Below, piece by piece: positions 23,245 through 32,274 of a stretch of DNA of 50,987 nt; within the stretch, counting starts at the first letter, position 1, and each line of letters opens with the position of its first letter. Source of the DNA: Fictibacillus sp. FJAT-27399 (GTDB taxonomy: Bacteria > Bacillota > Bacilli > Bacillales > Fictibacillaceae); NCBI RefSeq assembly GCF_001510655.1, contig NZ_LMVC01000002.1, positions 1,367,003 through 1,417,989 on the forward strand, given 5' to 3'. A program made the translations under genes and the position numbers. The notes below the pieces were generated by a model that worked only from the letters and a program-made list of their open reading frames with translations, was not told the DNA's origin and did not search any database.

Positions 23245-24381
23245 TTAAGCGTGCTGAGTAAAAGACATCGCCGGTTCTAAAATGGACTGGATAAACTTTG
23301 CCATCTGATCTGGCGACAGCATCTCTATGCCTTTTTCATACGCTTTTTTGGCAGCATGCCATTTTTTCAATTCGGGTTTATTGCCTAAGACCCTATGCAG
23401 CTGCTCTTCAATGGATTGAGATCTTTCAAGCCGGAAAACCAGATTCTTTTCTTCCAAATATTCAAGATTGATCTCTTCCTGTCCCGGTAGCACGGAATGA
23501 ACGAAGATGGGCAGGTTTTTCTGCAGCGCTTCACTCACTGTGATTCCCCCCGGCTTCGTCACTACAGCATCGACCCGGTCGTACCATTCGTTCATCTCTT
23601 GCCTTGAAGCAATGTATGGAAGAGGATGAATATGATCCGCATCCAGCTGCCTGATTTTTTCATACAGCTTACGGTTATTTCCGCAAAGCACAAAATAGTC
23701 GAAAGCACCAGACGTTTCAGCAGCTGTTATTAACTCATAAATATCCCCTAAACCGCTGCTCCCTCCTGAGATCAAGATTTTTCTCCGGCTGCTCTCACTG
23801 CTCCGTTTTTCTGTTTTCGTAAATTGCTCATGCACAGGAATTCCTGATACGATGATGTTTTTATGAGAAATGTGATGGTCTGTCACTAATTTTGATTTCA
23901 TATCCTGGTTTGGGACAAAGTGATAGTCAATTTCTTCCCTGCCCCATACGTCGTTGATAAAAAAGTCCGTATATACATTCATGACCGGAACCTGGCACTT
24001 TCCTTTCCGCTTCAATGCACTCAAAAGGTAAGACGGGATGCTGTGTGTACATACAATAACGTCCGGCTGTTCATCCTCCAGAAGCTTTTCCATTTTTTTC
24101 AGAAACAAAATTTCATAACCCTTGAACGAATGGACCTTTCTCATCGTTGAATAGGTAAAATTTTTATAAACGAGATCGTAGGTTCCCGGCATGAGTTTGA
24201 TCCACTTGAGATACGTTCCCGTCACCATCTTTTCTAGCGAAACATTCATATAGCTTAACAAGTCCACTTTCTTTAAGACGATATCCTTTTTTCTGATCTT
24301 CAACATATCAATTAACGCCTCGGCAGCCTGATGATGCCCTGACGGCATTTGCAAAAACGGTAGAAACAATATTTTCTTCAT
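23245..24381 (-). CDS. ykoN: MGDG-synthase/UgtP-like glycosyltransferase (YkoN type)
   Basis: A 378-residue GT-B enzyme of the MGDG synthase/UgtP group. The N-terminal domain has SGHHQAAEAL, the family's glycine/histidine loop, then DVIVCTHSIPSYLLSAL and VMNVYTDFFINDVW. The C-terminal domain has ILISGGSSGLGDI and the nucleotide-sugar site VTKPGGITVSEAL. The expected acceptor is a lipid such as diacylglycerol, but that is by family only. The ATG at 24381 follows GGTGATG. First gene of the operon with the YkoS- and YkoT-type genes. Confidence 0.85.
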   Translation of the reverse strand: MKKILFLPFLQMPSGHHQAAEALIDMLKIRKKDIVLKKVDLLSYMNVSLEKMVTGTYLKWIKLMPGTYDLVYKNFTYSTMRKVHSFKGYEILFLKKMEKLLEDEQPDVIVCTHSIPSYLLSALKRKGKCQVPVMNVYTDFFINDVWGREEIDYHFVPNQDMKSKLVTDHHISHKNIIVSGIPVHEQFTKTEKRSSESSRRKILISGGSSGLGDIYELITAAETSGAFDYFVLCGNNRKLYEKIRQLDADHIHPLPYIASRQEMNEWYDRVDAVVTKPGGITVSEALQKNLPIFVHSVLPGQEEINLEYLEEKNLVFRLERSQSIEEQLHRVLGNKPELKKWHAAKKAYEKGIEMLSPDQMAKFIQSILEPAMSFTQHA

Positions 24382-24473
24382 TCTTCATCACCTATTTTTA
24401 TAAATGGATTTTGCTTAAAAGTCCCTACACTAGTAAAAAGACGAGAAAGATCGCAAAAAGTTCATTTAGAAAT

Positions 24474-24504
24474 AAAAAAAGTCCTTAACAAGTAGTTAAA
24501 GACT
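24474..24504 (-). terminator. Terminator of the ECF sigma operon
   Basis: AAGTCTTTAA and TTAAGGACTT pair, followed by T on the minus strand, just past the stop at 24518. Confidence 0.75.
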
Positions 24505-24517
24505 TCAATGCTTATAT

Positions 24518-25351
24518 TTATTTCCCCCGCCGCAATCTGCTGTACAGCCATTGAATGGACATTCCAAGTGATAGACAATAGAGGATAAAAAAGACGATGC
24601 CTCCGATGACCGGGAAATTAAAAATAGATACGATTAAAAAAGATCCTGTCAAATAGACGATCCAAGCTGGTTTGTTCTCTAATCCGGCGATCCTCTTTGC
24701 CGTTTCTTTACTTAAAACCGCCATTCCAGCTATGAAAGAAATCAAAGGGAACAACAGAAGAATAATGGAGATCGGGATGCCGATAACGGTAATGCCCAGT
24801 AACAGGCTTAAAATCAGGATCGCCAGACTTGTGATAGCTCCTGACAAAATGAAACGAGCCGCTTTTCCTTTGGTGATTTCTGCAAAGCTGCTGAATCTTT
24901 TATTCAACGACAGGCCTGCCAAAATGGTTAACAGAACAAGAACAATGCTTCCAATGAGCCGCATCAGCCAGCCGCCGACCAATACCATTCCCCCAAGAAA
25001 CAGGCTGTTCTGAGATGGACTGTCCAAGTTGATCGATACTATATTCTCTGTAACATTGGAACCGGGCTCCTGTTTGACATGCCCTCCAACAACAAGAACC
25101 AACTCTTTAATTTTGGCTTGTCGCTTAATGTTCACATCTCCATTAAAAACGATTACTGCCGTTTTGACCTTTCCCTTTATGACCGCATCGTGCCCAAACA
25201 CAATCACATTTTCTACACTTTGGTTGAACGGAATAACGACTTCTTTTGATTTCATAATGTTCTTCTCTGCAGCATAAGCCGTAGGGCTAAGCAGCGGCAT
25301 ACTGGCAAATAACATGATGATCAACGAGATAAAAATATGGAATCTTTTCAT
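24518..25351 (-). CDS. Membrane protein with bactofilin-like exported head
   Basis: A 277-residue protein. Residues 1-28 are a signal peptide ending YAAE. Residues 35-105 are short beta-strand repeats (NVIVFGHDAVIKGKVKTAVI, then NGDVNIKRQAKIKELVLVVG), as in polymer-forming bactofilin-like sheets. At least four membrane helices follow (about 120-140, 165-190, 190-215, 232-260). It is third in the operon behind an ECF sigma factor and its anti-sigma factor, so it may be a sensor or effector of that envelope response; that is inference. ATG at 25351 follows AGGAGGG. Confidence 0.75.
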   Translation of the reverse strand: MKRFHIFISLIIMLFASMPLLSPTAYAAEKNIMKSKEVVIPFNQSVENVIVFGHDAVIKGKVKTAVIVFNGDVNIKRQAKIKELVLVVGGHVKQEPGSNVTENIVSINLDSPSQNSLFLGGMVLVGGWLMRLIGSIVLVLLTILAGLSLNKRFSSFAEITKGKAARFILSGAITSLAILILSLLLGITVIGIPISIILLLFPLISFIAGMAVLSKETAKRIAGLENKPAWIVYLTGSFLIVSIFNFPVIGGIVFFILYCLSLGMSIQWLYSRLRRGK

Positions 25352-25361
25352 GGCCGCCCTC

Positions 25362-25865
25362 CTACCCTGTTGTTTTTGTGCCTAATAATCGCCGTACGGA
25401 CCATCCGGAAGCAAATAAAATAATCAATGTAAGAACAAGAATTACTTCGAGCAGGTTAGGAAGTCCGCCTGCAACGGCAAATGCTGAATGCAGCAGACTA
25501 AACGAAATAGAAGTTAAGGTCATTCCAACGTGTATGCTTTTATAGATTACAGGTATCATGATCCATACGATACTGATGATTACCAAAGCACTGAAACCTG
25601 TAGCAAAGATCCATTTCCATGAAAGAAGCCGGTCAGGTGAACTTTCAGCTTGAATTTGATTAAGCACCGCCTGTTCAATCCGCCATTCATCCGGCTCTGC
25701 GCCATGATAAACAGAAGACAGCAGTTCTTTTAACTCATTCAGTTCTTGCAGCTCTTTCCAGCATTCATTGCAGGTCTTGCTATGTTCCTCAATCTTTGTA
25801 CGTTCATCCCTGTTTAATTCTTCATCCACATATGCAGAAAGAAGCTCTTTTACTTCATCATGCAT
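25362..25865 (-). CDS. Zinc-finger anti-sigma factor
   Basis: A 167-residue membrane protein. The N-terminal part has the ZAS signature His-x3-Cys-x2-Cys (HSKTCNEC, about residues 30-37), preceded by LLSAYVDEELNRDERTKIEE. One membrane helix lies near residues 87-110 and a second near 138-160. ZAS proteins hold their ECF sigma factor inactive at the membrane. ATG at 25865 follows GAGGGGTGA and overlaps the end of the sigma gene by 8 bp, a normal sigma/anti-sigma arrangement. Confidence 0.9.
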   Translation of the reverse strand: MHDEVKELLSAYVDEELNRDERTKIEEHSKTCNECWKELQELNELKELLSSVYHGAEPDEWRIEQAVLNQIQAESSPDRLLSWKWIFATGFSALVIISIVWIMIPVIYKSIHVGMTLTSISFSLLHSAFAVAGGLPNLLEVILVLTLIILFASGWSVRRLLGTKTTG

Positions 25866-26403
25866 CCCGATCACCCCTCATGAGTTCTCTCCTTAATTCT
25901 GTTCGAGCCATATTGATTCTGGATTTAACGGTTCCTGCCGGTATTTCTAAAATATCTGCAATCTCCTGGTAAGAGAATCCTTGTACATCCCGTAATACGA
26001 TCACGGTACGATGCTCAGCCGAAAGCTTTTGCATCGCAAACTGAAGATTCATTTTCAACTGTGCGTTTTCAACTTCAGAATGGGTGCTTGGCAGCCGTTC
26101 TGTTTTTTCCGGATCCACATGCAGCACAGGCGACTTTTCAGCTTTCTTTATCCGGTCATAACATAAGTTTGTAACGATTCGTGTTAACCAAGAGGCGAAG
26201 GCATAATCCTGCTTCAAATGATGAAGTGAAAAATAAGCTTTTACGAAAGCTTCCTGAGTAATATCTTCCGCTTCCATTTGATCATGGACCATCGCAAAGG
26301 CATGCCGGTACACTTTCCCTTTATATTTTCGAACGATTTTTGAAAAGGAATCCTGATCTCCTTTTTTGGCGTTTACGATTAATTGCTGGAGTTCGTGGTC
26401 CAC
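25858..26403 (-). CDS. ECF-type sigma-70 factor
   Basis: A 181-residue group 4 sigma factor. Region 2 is at about 20-90 (VYRHAFAMVHDQMEAEDITQ, then EAFVKAYFSLHHL and ASWLTRIVTNLCYDRIKK). Region 4 is at about 125-175 (LSAEHRTVIVLRDVQGFSYQ, then EIADILEIPAGTVKSRINMA). No region 3, as expected for ECF. The start is GTG at 26403, 57 bp below a candidate self-type promoter at 26460-26484. Operon order is sigma, anti-sigma, membrane protein. Confidence 0.93.
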   Translation of the reverse strand: MDHELQQLIVNAKKGDQDSFSKIVRKYKGKVYRHAFAMVHDQMEAEDITQEAFVKAYFSLHHLKQDYAFASWLTRIVTNLCYDRIKKAEKSPVLHVDPEKTERLPSTHSEVENAQLKMNLQFAMQKLSAEHRTVIVLRDVQGFSYQEIADILEIPAGTVKSRINMARTELRRELMRGDRDA

Positions 26404-26459
26404 ACTTTATTCACCCGCTTCTAGACAAACTGCCTCAACGAATTGTCTTCTAATAAAAT

Positions 26460-26484
26460 GACGTCAAAAATAAGAATAAGTTCA
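26460..26484 (-). promoter_or_regulatory. Candidate ECF autoregulatory promoter
   Basis: On the minus strand TGAAC (26480-26484) is followed after 16 bp by CGTC (26460-26463), the AAC/CGTC pattern of ECF promoters. The position before the sigma gene suits autoregulation. Confidence 0.55.
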
Positions 26485-26534
26485 TTTTACTCTTAAAATT
26501 TTTAATACGTTTATTTTACCTATAATTTTCATAA

Positions 26535-26573
26535 ATAAAAAAGCTCTCTCCAAGTTTCCTTGGAAACAGCCTT
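26535..26573 (-). terminator. Terminator of the amino acid permease gene
   Basis: On the minus strand GGCT...TCCAA pairs with TTGGA...AGCT, followed by TTTTTTATTT. Confidence 0.65.
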
Positions 26574-27935
26574 TCAATCGCCTTTAGCTTCAGCCTTTTT
26601 CCAAACTTTCCCCATGAATACGGCCGCTGCACCAATGATTGCCGCAAGAAGAAGGCTCACATAAAAACCTGGACGGATGGTCTTCTCAGCCATCGTGCCG
26701 CTGATGCTCGCTAAAAGAAGAACGATTCCTAACATGGAGAATACTTTACCCCACACCTTTTGTTTCAGAACCTTTAAGGATGAAACAATAATGAACAGCC
26801 AGTTATAAAGAAGCAATATCCCTGCAGCTGTTGTAATGTATTCATAAATCTTTCCCGGCAGAAGTAAAGCCGTAATGATGGAAGCCAGCAGACCGGCAGC
26901 TCCGATCCCCAGTGAGGCCAAGGGGAGGTCCTTCAGCTTTTTCACTTTTTTGCTAAAAACGCCAGGTGCATCTCCATCCTCAGACATCGTACATAAAAGG
27001 TTTGTTACTCCAAACAGTGAAGCGGTCATTGTAGAAAATCCCGCAATGATAATGGCACCGTTAAACACATGGGGAAAAAACGGAAGATGATAATCACTCA
27101 ATGCGGTAACAAAAGGACTTTCTTTATCATCAAAGGCATGCTGAAACACCATTGTAACGGCTAGGCCCATGGAAAGCACATAAATACCTGTAAGCAGAAT
27201 CATCATCGCTTTTCCTGCTTTAGGGCCATCCTCTTTCTTCTTCAGCTGCATGGCCATTAAACCGATGACTTCAATACCTCCAAACGCATAGAACGCATAG
27301 ATGAGTGAGGACCAAAACCCACGAAAGCCATCATGAAAAAGCACCTGTAAACTGTCCGGCAGGCCCGGTTTCTTCCCTTCGCCGTCAATCCAGCCGGCCA
27401 TTGCTGCTGCCGCTATAATAATGAACATTAAGATAGCCGCCACCTTTACAATCGCGAGAATATCCTCAATTTTGTCGAATCCTTTTGTTCCGGTCAAAAC
27501 AACAGCGATCGCCAATACGGCATAACCTGCAGCAAACACCCATAGCGGAACATTGTGAAACCAAAAACGAGACAGGATGGAAAGTGCCGTCAGCTGGCTC
27601 CCCATCACAAGAATATTGGAAATCCAATAGTTCCAGCCACAGCTGAACCCAGCCCAGCGTCCAAACGCTTTTTTAGCATACGCACAAAAAGATCCTTTCT
27701 GCGGATCTTCGGCCGTCATTTGGGCGAGAACATTAAAAACAATATATGTACCGATTGCTGCCAGGATAAAAGAGATAACGATCGAAGGTCCGGTCATCTT
27801 AATGCCTATGGAAGATCCTAAGAAATAACCCGTTCCGATCGTGCAGCCCACTCCCATTAAAGAGAGCTGCCACCATTTTAAGTCCCCGCTCTTGCTGTCT
27901 CGGCCGGCCGAAGAACTGCAGCTTTTTTTACTCAT
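26574..27935 (-). CDS. APC-family amino acid permease
   Basis: A 453-residue, 12-helix transporter. The APC signature is in helix 1 (LSLMGVGCTIGTGYFLGSSI, the unwound GxGxxxGxG substrate loop) and helix 6 (WSSLIYAFYAFGGIEVIGLM). It most resembles the AapA/GABA-permease branch; substrate cannot be assigned. The soluble N-terminus is Ser-rich. ATG at 27935 lies behind AGGGGTGA; a GTG one codon earlier is less likely. Monocistronic: 290 bp separate it from the divergent S53 peptidase gene. That gap holds no evident gene. Confidence 0.9.
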   Translation of the reverse strand: MSKKSCSSSAGRDSKSGDLKWWQLSLMGVGCTIGTGYFLGSSIGIKMTGPSIVISFILAAIGTYIVFNVLAQMTAEDPQKGSFCAYAKKAFGRWAGFSCGWNYWISNILVMGSQLTALSILSRFWFHNVPLWVFAAGYAVLAIAVVLTGTKGFDKIEDILAIVKVAAILMFIIIAAAAMAGWIDGEGKKPGLPDSLQVLFHDGFRGFWSSLIYAFYAFGGIEVIGLMAMQLKKKEDGPKAGKAMMILLTGIYVLSMGLAVTMVFQHAFDDKESPFVTALSDYHLPFFPHVFNGAIIIAGFSTMTASLFGVTNLLCTMSEDGDAPGVFSKKVKKLKDLPLASLGIGAAGLLASIITALLLPGKIYEYITTAAGILLLYNWLFIIVSSLKVLKQKVWGKVFSMLGIVLLLASISGTMAEKTIRPGFYVSLLLAAIIGAAAVFMGKVWKKAEAKGD

Positions 27936-28227
27936 CACATCACCCCTGATCTTTTTCTATTGTTTGTAGGATCGGGGGGATTCTATACTGAAATGCAGCA
28001 AAAAACCGCGTATTCTTGGTTTTGAAATCAAGCACTATCACCTTTTATAAAGTTCGAGTGTAATTTAATAATTTCAGGCTCGTCAATGAATCCCTTCTAT
28101 TATTAATACTAGAATAATATTGAAAGGATAAAATGTGTAAAATTTTTTAAATGTTCAGTTTTTGATAGCGGTTAAAGTGAATGATAAAGTAAAATAATTG
28201 TAAGGCAAGAAAGGAGATGTTTAATAA

Positions 28228-29841
28228 ATGGATAATCATATTCGTATTCAAGGCAGTGAACGTAAACCCCTCCCCAATGCTAGAGAACTTGGCCCAGCAG
28301 ACCCAAATGACACGCTATCTGTGACATTATTTGTACGTCGCTCCGCTATTCAATCTGCTTTAAAGACGATCGTAAAAGAAATGGAAGTTCGTCATCCAAA
28401 TGAACGTAATTACCTTAATCATGAAGAATTTTCAAAAACCCACCGTGCCGTTCCGGAAGACTTAAAGAAAATAGAGGAATTTGCCGATCGTTATGGACTT
28501 GAAGTCAAAGAGGTAAACGCTGCTGCAGGTACAATCGTGTTATCAGGAACGATCGCCACAGTGAATAAAGCCTTTAAAGTTGAACTTGGCACTTATGAAC
28601 ATCCCGAATTTACTTATCGGGGACGCACAGGTTATGTTCACATACCCGAAAACCTCAAAGATATTGTACAAGCCGTTTTGGGCTTAGATAACCGGCCGCA
28701 AACAAAGCCACATTTTCGAATCCGTAGAGAAAATATAGAGACCGCCAAACAGAGGAAAACGGGAAGTTCCTTTACACCGCCACAAGTAGCCAAGCTTTAT
28801 AATTTTCCTGCAGATATCAATTGCAAAGACCAATGTATCGGTATTATTGAATTAGGTGGCGGGTATCGAAATACAGACCTAAAGGAATATTTTACTCGTC
28901 TTGGCGTACCAGTTCCTCACATTACGGACGTTTCCATTAAAGGAGCTAAAAATAAACCAACAGGTAGTCCTGATGGGCCTGATGGTGAAGTTGTGCTAGA
29001 TATTGAGGTAGCAGCTGCGGTTGCTCCTGGCGTAAAAATCGCGATGTATTTCGCTCCGAATACAGATGCAGGATTCTTAAAAGCCATTACAACAGCCATT
29101 CACGATACCAATAATAAACCTTCCGTCATTTCGATTAGTTGGGGAGCTTCCGAAAGTGAATGGACGAATCAGGCCACAGTGGCCATGAATCAAGTCTTCC
29201 ATGATGCAGCGGCACTTGGAGTGACGATATGCTGTGCTTCAGGGGATAATGGTTCTTTTGACGGGGTAAATGATGGACTTGCCCATGTAGACTTTCCAGC
29301 TTCGAGCCCTTATGTCCTGGCTTGCGGGGGCACACGTCTAGAGGGGGCTGGCCAGACCATTCAGAAGGAAGTGGTTTGGAATGAAGGAGAACATGGGGCG
29401 ACCGGAGGAGGAGTCAGTGATGTTTTTAATCTGCCAGATTGGCAGGCAAATGCTCAAGTTCCTGCATCTGTAAACCCAGGAGGAAGAGTAGGACGCGGGG
29501 TTCCTGATGTAGCGGGTAATGCGGATCCTGCTACTGGATATGAAGTTCAAGCAGATGGACAACAATTTGTTGTGGGAGGAACAAGCGCAGTCGCTCCACT
29601 TTGGGCAGGTTTAATTGCGATGATTAACCAAAAATTAGAACATCCTTTGGGCTTTGTGAATCCTTTTCTCTATCAATTACAGGTACAAGATCAACCCCTT
29701 CATGACATTACAGAGGGGAACAATATAGGATATGATTCCCATGCAGGATGGGATGCCTGTACAGGTCTTGGGAGTCCTGATGGAACGAAATTGCTGAATG
29801 TACTGGCCTCCTTATCGAACACGGGAATCTCATCGGAATAA
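28228..29841 (+). CDS. S53 sedolisin (kumamolisin-type pro-peptidase)
   Basis: A 537-residue pepstatin-insensitive acid serine-carboxyl peptidase. A pro-kumamolisin domain (about residues 20-160) is followed by the catalytic domain. Catalytic residues fit kumamolisin spacing: Glu254 and Asp258 in DGEVVLDIE (four apart), Asp340 in SGDNGS (86 after the Glu) and Ser453 in GGTSAVAP (199 after, expected 200). The calcium site is near the end (HDITEGNN, then GWDACTGLGSPDG). No N-terminal signal peptide is visible, as in some Bacillus kumamolisins. ATG at 28228 follows AGAAAGGAGA. Repeat copy 3 begins 20 bp past the stop. Confidence 0.95.
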   Translation: MDNHIRIQGSERKPLPNARELGPADPNDTLSVTLFVRRSAIQSALKTIVKEMEVRHPNERNYLNHEEFSKTHRAVPEDLKKIEEFADRYGLEVKEVNAAAGTIVLSGTIATVNKAFKVELGTYEHPEFTYRGRTGYVHIPENLKDIVQAVLGLDNRPQTKPHFRIRRENIETAKQRKTGSSFTPPQVAKLYNFPADINCKDQCIGIIELGGGYRNTDLKEYFTRLGVPVPHITDVSIKGAKNKPTGSPDGPDGEVVLDIEVAAAVAPGVKIAMYFAPNTDAGFLKAITTAIHDTNNKPSVISISWGASESEWTNQATVAMNQVFHDAAALGVTICCASGDNGSFDGVNDGLAHVDFPASSPYVLACGGTRLEGAGQTIQKEVVWNEGEHGATGGGVSDVFNLPDWQANAQVPASVNPGGRVGRGVPDVAGNADPATGYEVQADGQQFVVGGTSAVAPLWAGLIAMINQKLEHPLGFVNPFLYQLQVQDQPLHDITEGNNIGYDSHAGWDACTGLGSPDGTKLLNVLASLSNTGISSE

Positions 29842-29860
29842 TTACCAAAAGTGATGAAAA

Positions 29861-30083
29861 GGGGCTGTCCAAGAAGTCTGTAAGCTGTTGATTTCCGTAC
29901 CAGGGTGCTCGCTTTCCGCGGGGCGTGCGGTGAGCTTCTTGGCGCAAGCGCCTGCGGGAGTCTCACCTGTCACGCTAGTCCCGCAGGAGTCTCGCACCTT
30001 CCACTTCAATCAACTTTTCATTGAAGATTTTCAAGCCAAAAAGGAGCTGCTGAAGGTCAATTTTCGACTTTCAGGACAGCCCC
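29861..30083 (+). repeat. GGGGCTGTCC element, copy 3 (complete, 223 bp)
   Basis: Terminal GGGGCTGTCC and GGACAGCCCC, and a hairpin-rich interior as in copy 2. It lacks the roughly 20-bp segment CATACCGGCGTGAACCCCTA that copy 2 carries after GTGAGC. Flanks are AAAA before and TTTT after, extending the terminal repeat to 14 bp. Confidence 0.92.
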
Positions 30084-30195
30084 TTTTGTGTTTGATTAGA
30101 ACCGTTACCTAACTCGTGTCTAAACAATATTTATGCCACGAAAGGCAAGCAGAATAAATCATCAGCAAATTCAAAGCTCTGTTATCCTTAATAAT

Positions 30196-30560
30196 TTAAA
30201 GGACGGTATAAAGCTGTAGCTTATCAATTTCATCCCCTGGTATTTCCACACCCCTATTTCTTACGGTAATTTGAATACTTGATTCATCTGAGGACAATCC
30301 AATATAAATTTCCTTTGGTTCAAACGAATACTTCACACGGTGACTTAACTTTTCCACAATGTCAGTCTCATTGACGAGATATTACATTAAGAAGTATCAA
30401 GCAAACCTGCTGATGTCTGTCATTCCAATTTCAATAGCTTCCTCAAAATCCGTGATGCTTAGTTCTTTCAAGATGTCCCAACAGTCAGAGTGTTCATGCG
30501 GTATAGATTTGAAACTTATCAGCTGATTTTTTCATCATCAACAATAAGGACTTTCCCTTT
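30196..30560 (-). pseudogene. Fragments of a degraded two-component system
   Basis: Three short minus-strand frames separated by stops. First KGKVLIVDDEKIS (30519-30560), a receiver-domain start with its Asp-Asp pair, in frame with the stop of the methyltransferase gene. Then CWDILKELSITDFEEAIEIG (to 30397), helical and unplaced. Last SSIQITVRNRGVEIPGDEID (to 30196), with the N-x-G-x-x-IP pattern of a sensor-kinase ATP-binding domain. No start codons with ribosome binding sites. The identity of the middle piece is a guess. Confidence 0.4.
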
Positions 30561-31121
30561 CTATGATTCTTTGCTGCAGCTGAAAACATAGGCCGGCGGT
30601 ACATTCCTTAGCTCTTTCTTTACGTTAATGTCAGAGAAGTACTCTTCAATCATTTTCCTTTTCCATTTTGTATATTGAAACGTAATAAATTTACCGTCTT
30701 GATGGAGCGCGGCTTTTGAACTTATTAAAATTGAATCTGACATTTCCTTTGGCAGACTGGCAAACGGCAGACCTGAAACAATGGCGTCTGCATAAGGAAT
30801 GTTGTACATCTTCATATAAAGATGCAGGTTTTCCGCAGAACCATTAACAACATAGAAATTTTTCTCATCTTTGTATTTATATGCTAATCGTTTATAAAAT
30901 TCTCTATTATACTCTATAATCAAGATTGTAGTTTTCTCATTTCGTTTATCAAGCAATTTATCAGTGAAGACTCCCGTCCCTGGTCCCAGTTCAATAATGT
31001 AGGAGGCAGAGTTAAAATCGATTTCTCCTACCATTTTTGCAGCAAGATATGTGGAACTCGGGAGAATGGCTCCGACCGTTCTTGGCTTAACGATGTATTG
31101 AGAAACAAAAGATAAGGACAC
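30561..31121 (-). CDS. SAM-dependent methyltransferase (phospholipid/rRNA adenine MTase-like)
   Basis: A 186-residue class I methyltransferase. Motif I is YIIELGPGTGVFTDKLL (about 40-56), motif II ends in LIIEYN (acidic residue for the SAM ribose) and motif IV is DAIVSGLPFASLP, where Ser-Gly-Leu-Pro replaces the catalytic Asn-Leu-Pro-Tyr of rRNA dimethylases. This variant and the N-terminal FVSQYIVKPRTVGAILPSS are typical of small phospholipid N-methyltransferase-like proteins, so a lipid substrate is more likely than rRNA. The start is GTG at 31121 with GGAG upstream. Divergent from the next gene. Confidence 0.82.
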   Translation of the reverse strand: MSLSFVSQYIVKPRTVGAILPSSTYLAAKMVGEIDFNSASYIIELGPGTGVFTDKLLDKRNEKTTILIIEYNREFYKRLAYKYKDEKNFYVVNGSAENLHLYMKMYNIPYADAIVSGLPFASLPKEMSDSILISSKAALHQDGKFITFQYTKWKRKMIEEYFSDINVKKELRNVPPAYVFSCSKES

Positions 31122-31227
31122 TGTAACACACTCCGTTGGTTTGAATTTATAGTTCTATCATAAAATTCAAACCTTAAGAATCGTGTGCAGAAATTATTAA
31201 GATTTATTAAGATTAGGAGTTGATGAT

Positions 31228-32049
31228 GTGGAATTATTTATTTGCAGCACATGCGGTGTTCAGTACCAGCAATCTGAGCAGCCTCCTTCAGAGTGCATCA
31301 TTTGCAATGAAGAGAGGCAGTATGTTAATCCGGCTGGCCAAAAATGGACAACACTTAAAGAAATGAGAGCTGACGATTTTTGCAACATCATCAAGGAAGA
31401 TGAGCCAAACCTGTACAGTATACATACCCAGCCAGACTTTGCCATCTCACAGACGGCTTACCTTGTTCAAAGCGAAGGTTTCAATCTTTTATGGGATTGC
31501 ATTACCTACCTTGACAAAGCTACGATTGAAGCGGTTGAACAGCTTGGAGGTATCGATGCGATTGCCCTTTCCCATCCCCATTATTATTCAAGCCAGGTAG
31601 AGTGGGCAGAAACGTTCAACGTACCGATCTACATACATGAAGGCGATAAAGAATGGGTCACCCGCACAAGCAGCCATATTCATTTTTGGTCCGGTGAGAA
31701 GCTTGAACTTAGCAAGGGATTGACGCTGCACCATCTGGGCGGCCACTTTAAGGGAGGAGCAGTCCTTCACTGGGCTGATGGCAGCCAAAGAAAGGGTGTC
31801 CTTTTAACAGGAGACGTCATACAGGTGGTGGCTGACCGCAGCTGGGTCAGTTTTATGTACAGCTATCCTAACCTTATCCCTCTGCCTGCTTCCGTTGTTA
31901 GCCGTATAGCCGATAATGTTAAGGATTTACAATTTAATCGCTTGTACAATGCTTTTCACAGAGTCGTACAAGAAAATGCGTCAAAAGCTGTTCAAAGATC
32001 CGCAGAACGATATATTAAAGCTATTCAAGGAGAGCTCTTTACTACTTAA
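31228..32049 (+). CDS. Zinc-ribbon metallo-beta-lactamase-fold protein
   Basis: A 273-residue protein. Cys6, Cys9, Cys23 and Cys26 (CSTC and CIIC) form a rubredoxin-like zinc ribbon. Then comes a metallo-beta-lactamase fold (about 65-230). The metal motif HxHxDH is degenerate, HPHYYS, so His-x-His is kept but the Asp and third His are lost; later ligands may be GGHFKGG and the Asp of LLTGDVIQ. It may bind one metal or none, and the usual hydrolase activity is doubtful. The start is GTG at 31228 behind AGGAG; ATGs nearby are out of frame. Confidence 0.82.
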   Translation: MELFICSTCGVQYQQSEQPPSECIICNEERQYVNPAGQKWTTLKEMRADDFCNIIKEDEPNLYSIHTQPDFAISQTAYLVQSEGFNLLWDCITYLDKATIEAVEQLGGIDAIALSHPHYYSSQVEWAETFNVPIYIHEGDKEWVTRTSSHIHFWSGEKLELSKGLTLHHLGGHFKGGAVLHWADGSQRKGVLLTGDVIQVVADRSWVSFMYSYPNLIPLPASVVSRIADNVKDLQFNRLYNAFHRVVQENASKAVQRSAERYIKAIQGELFTT

Positions 32050-32218
32050 AAGAAAGCTTGTTAGTCCCATGTTGTTGATTTTTGGTGGGGGTGATTGAAT
32101 CGCCTTGCCAGTTCACCCCTTATTAATGGAGAAAAAGACTTGAGAGTCTCTTTTAAGCATCAGTATGCGAGGCACATTATGAAAGAGAATAAACACTATG
32201 CTTTAACAAAGCCTAAAA

Positions 32219-32262
32219 GAAAAAGGAACGCTATTTACTTGCGTAAAAGGCTTTCCTTTTCG
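32219..32262 (-). terminator. Terminator of the azoreductase gene
   Basis: On the minus strand AAAAGGAA...TTTACGC pairs with GTAAA...TTCCTTTT, followed by more T. Stem is interrupted but long. Confidence 0.7.
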
Positions 32263-32274
32263 TTTTTTATTCAT

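Noticed and set aside
29861-30083. GGGGCTGTCC repeat as an insertion sequence with a transposase
   Set aside because: No open frame with transposase features in any copy; length is only 220-245 bp.
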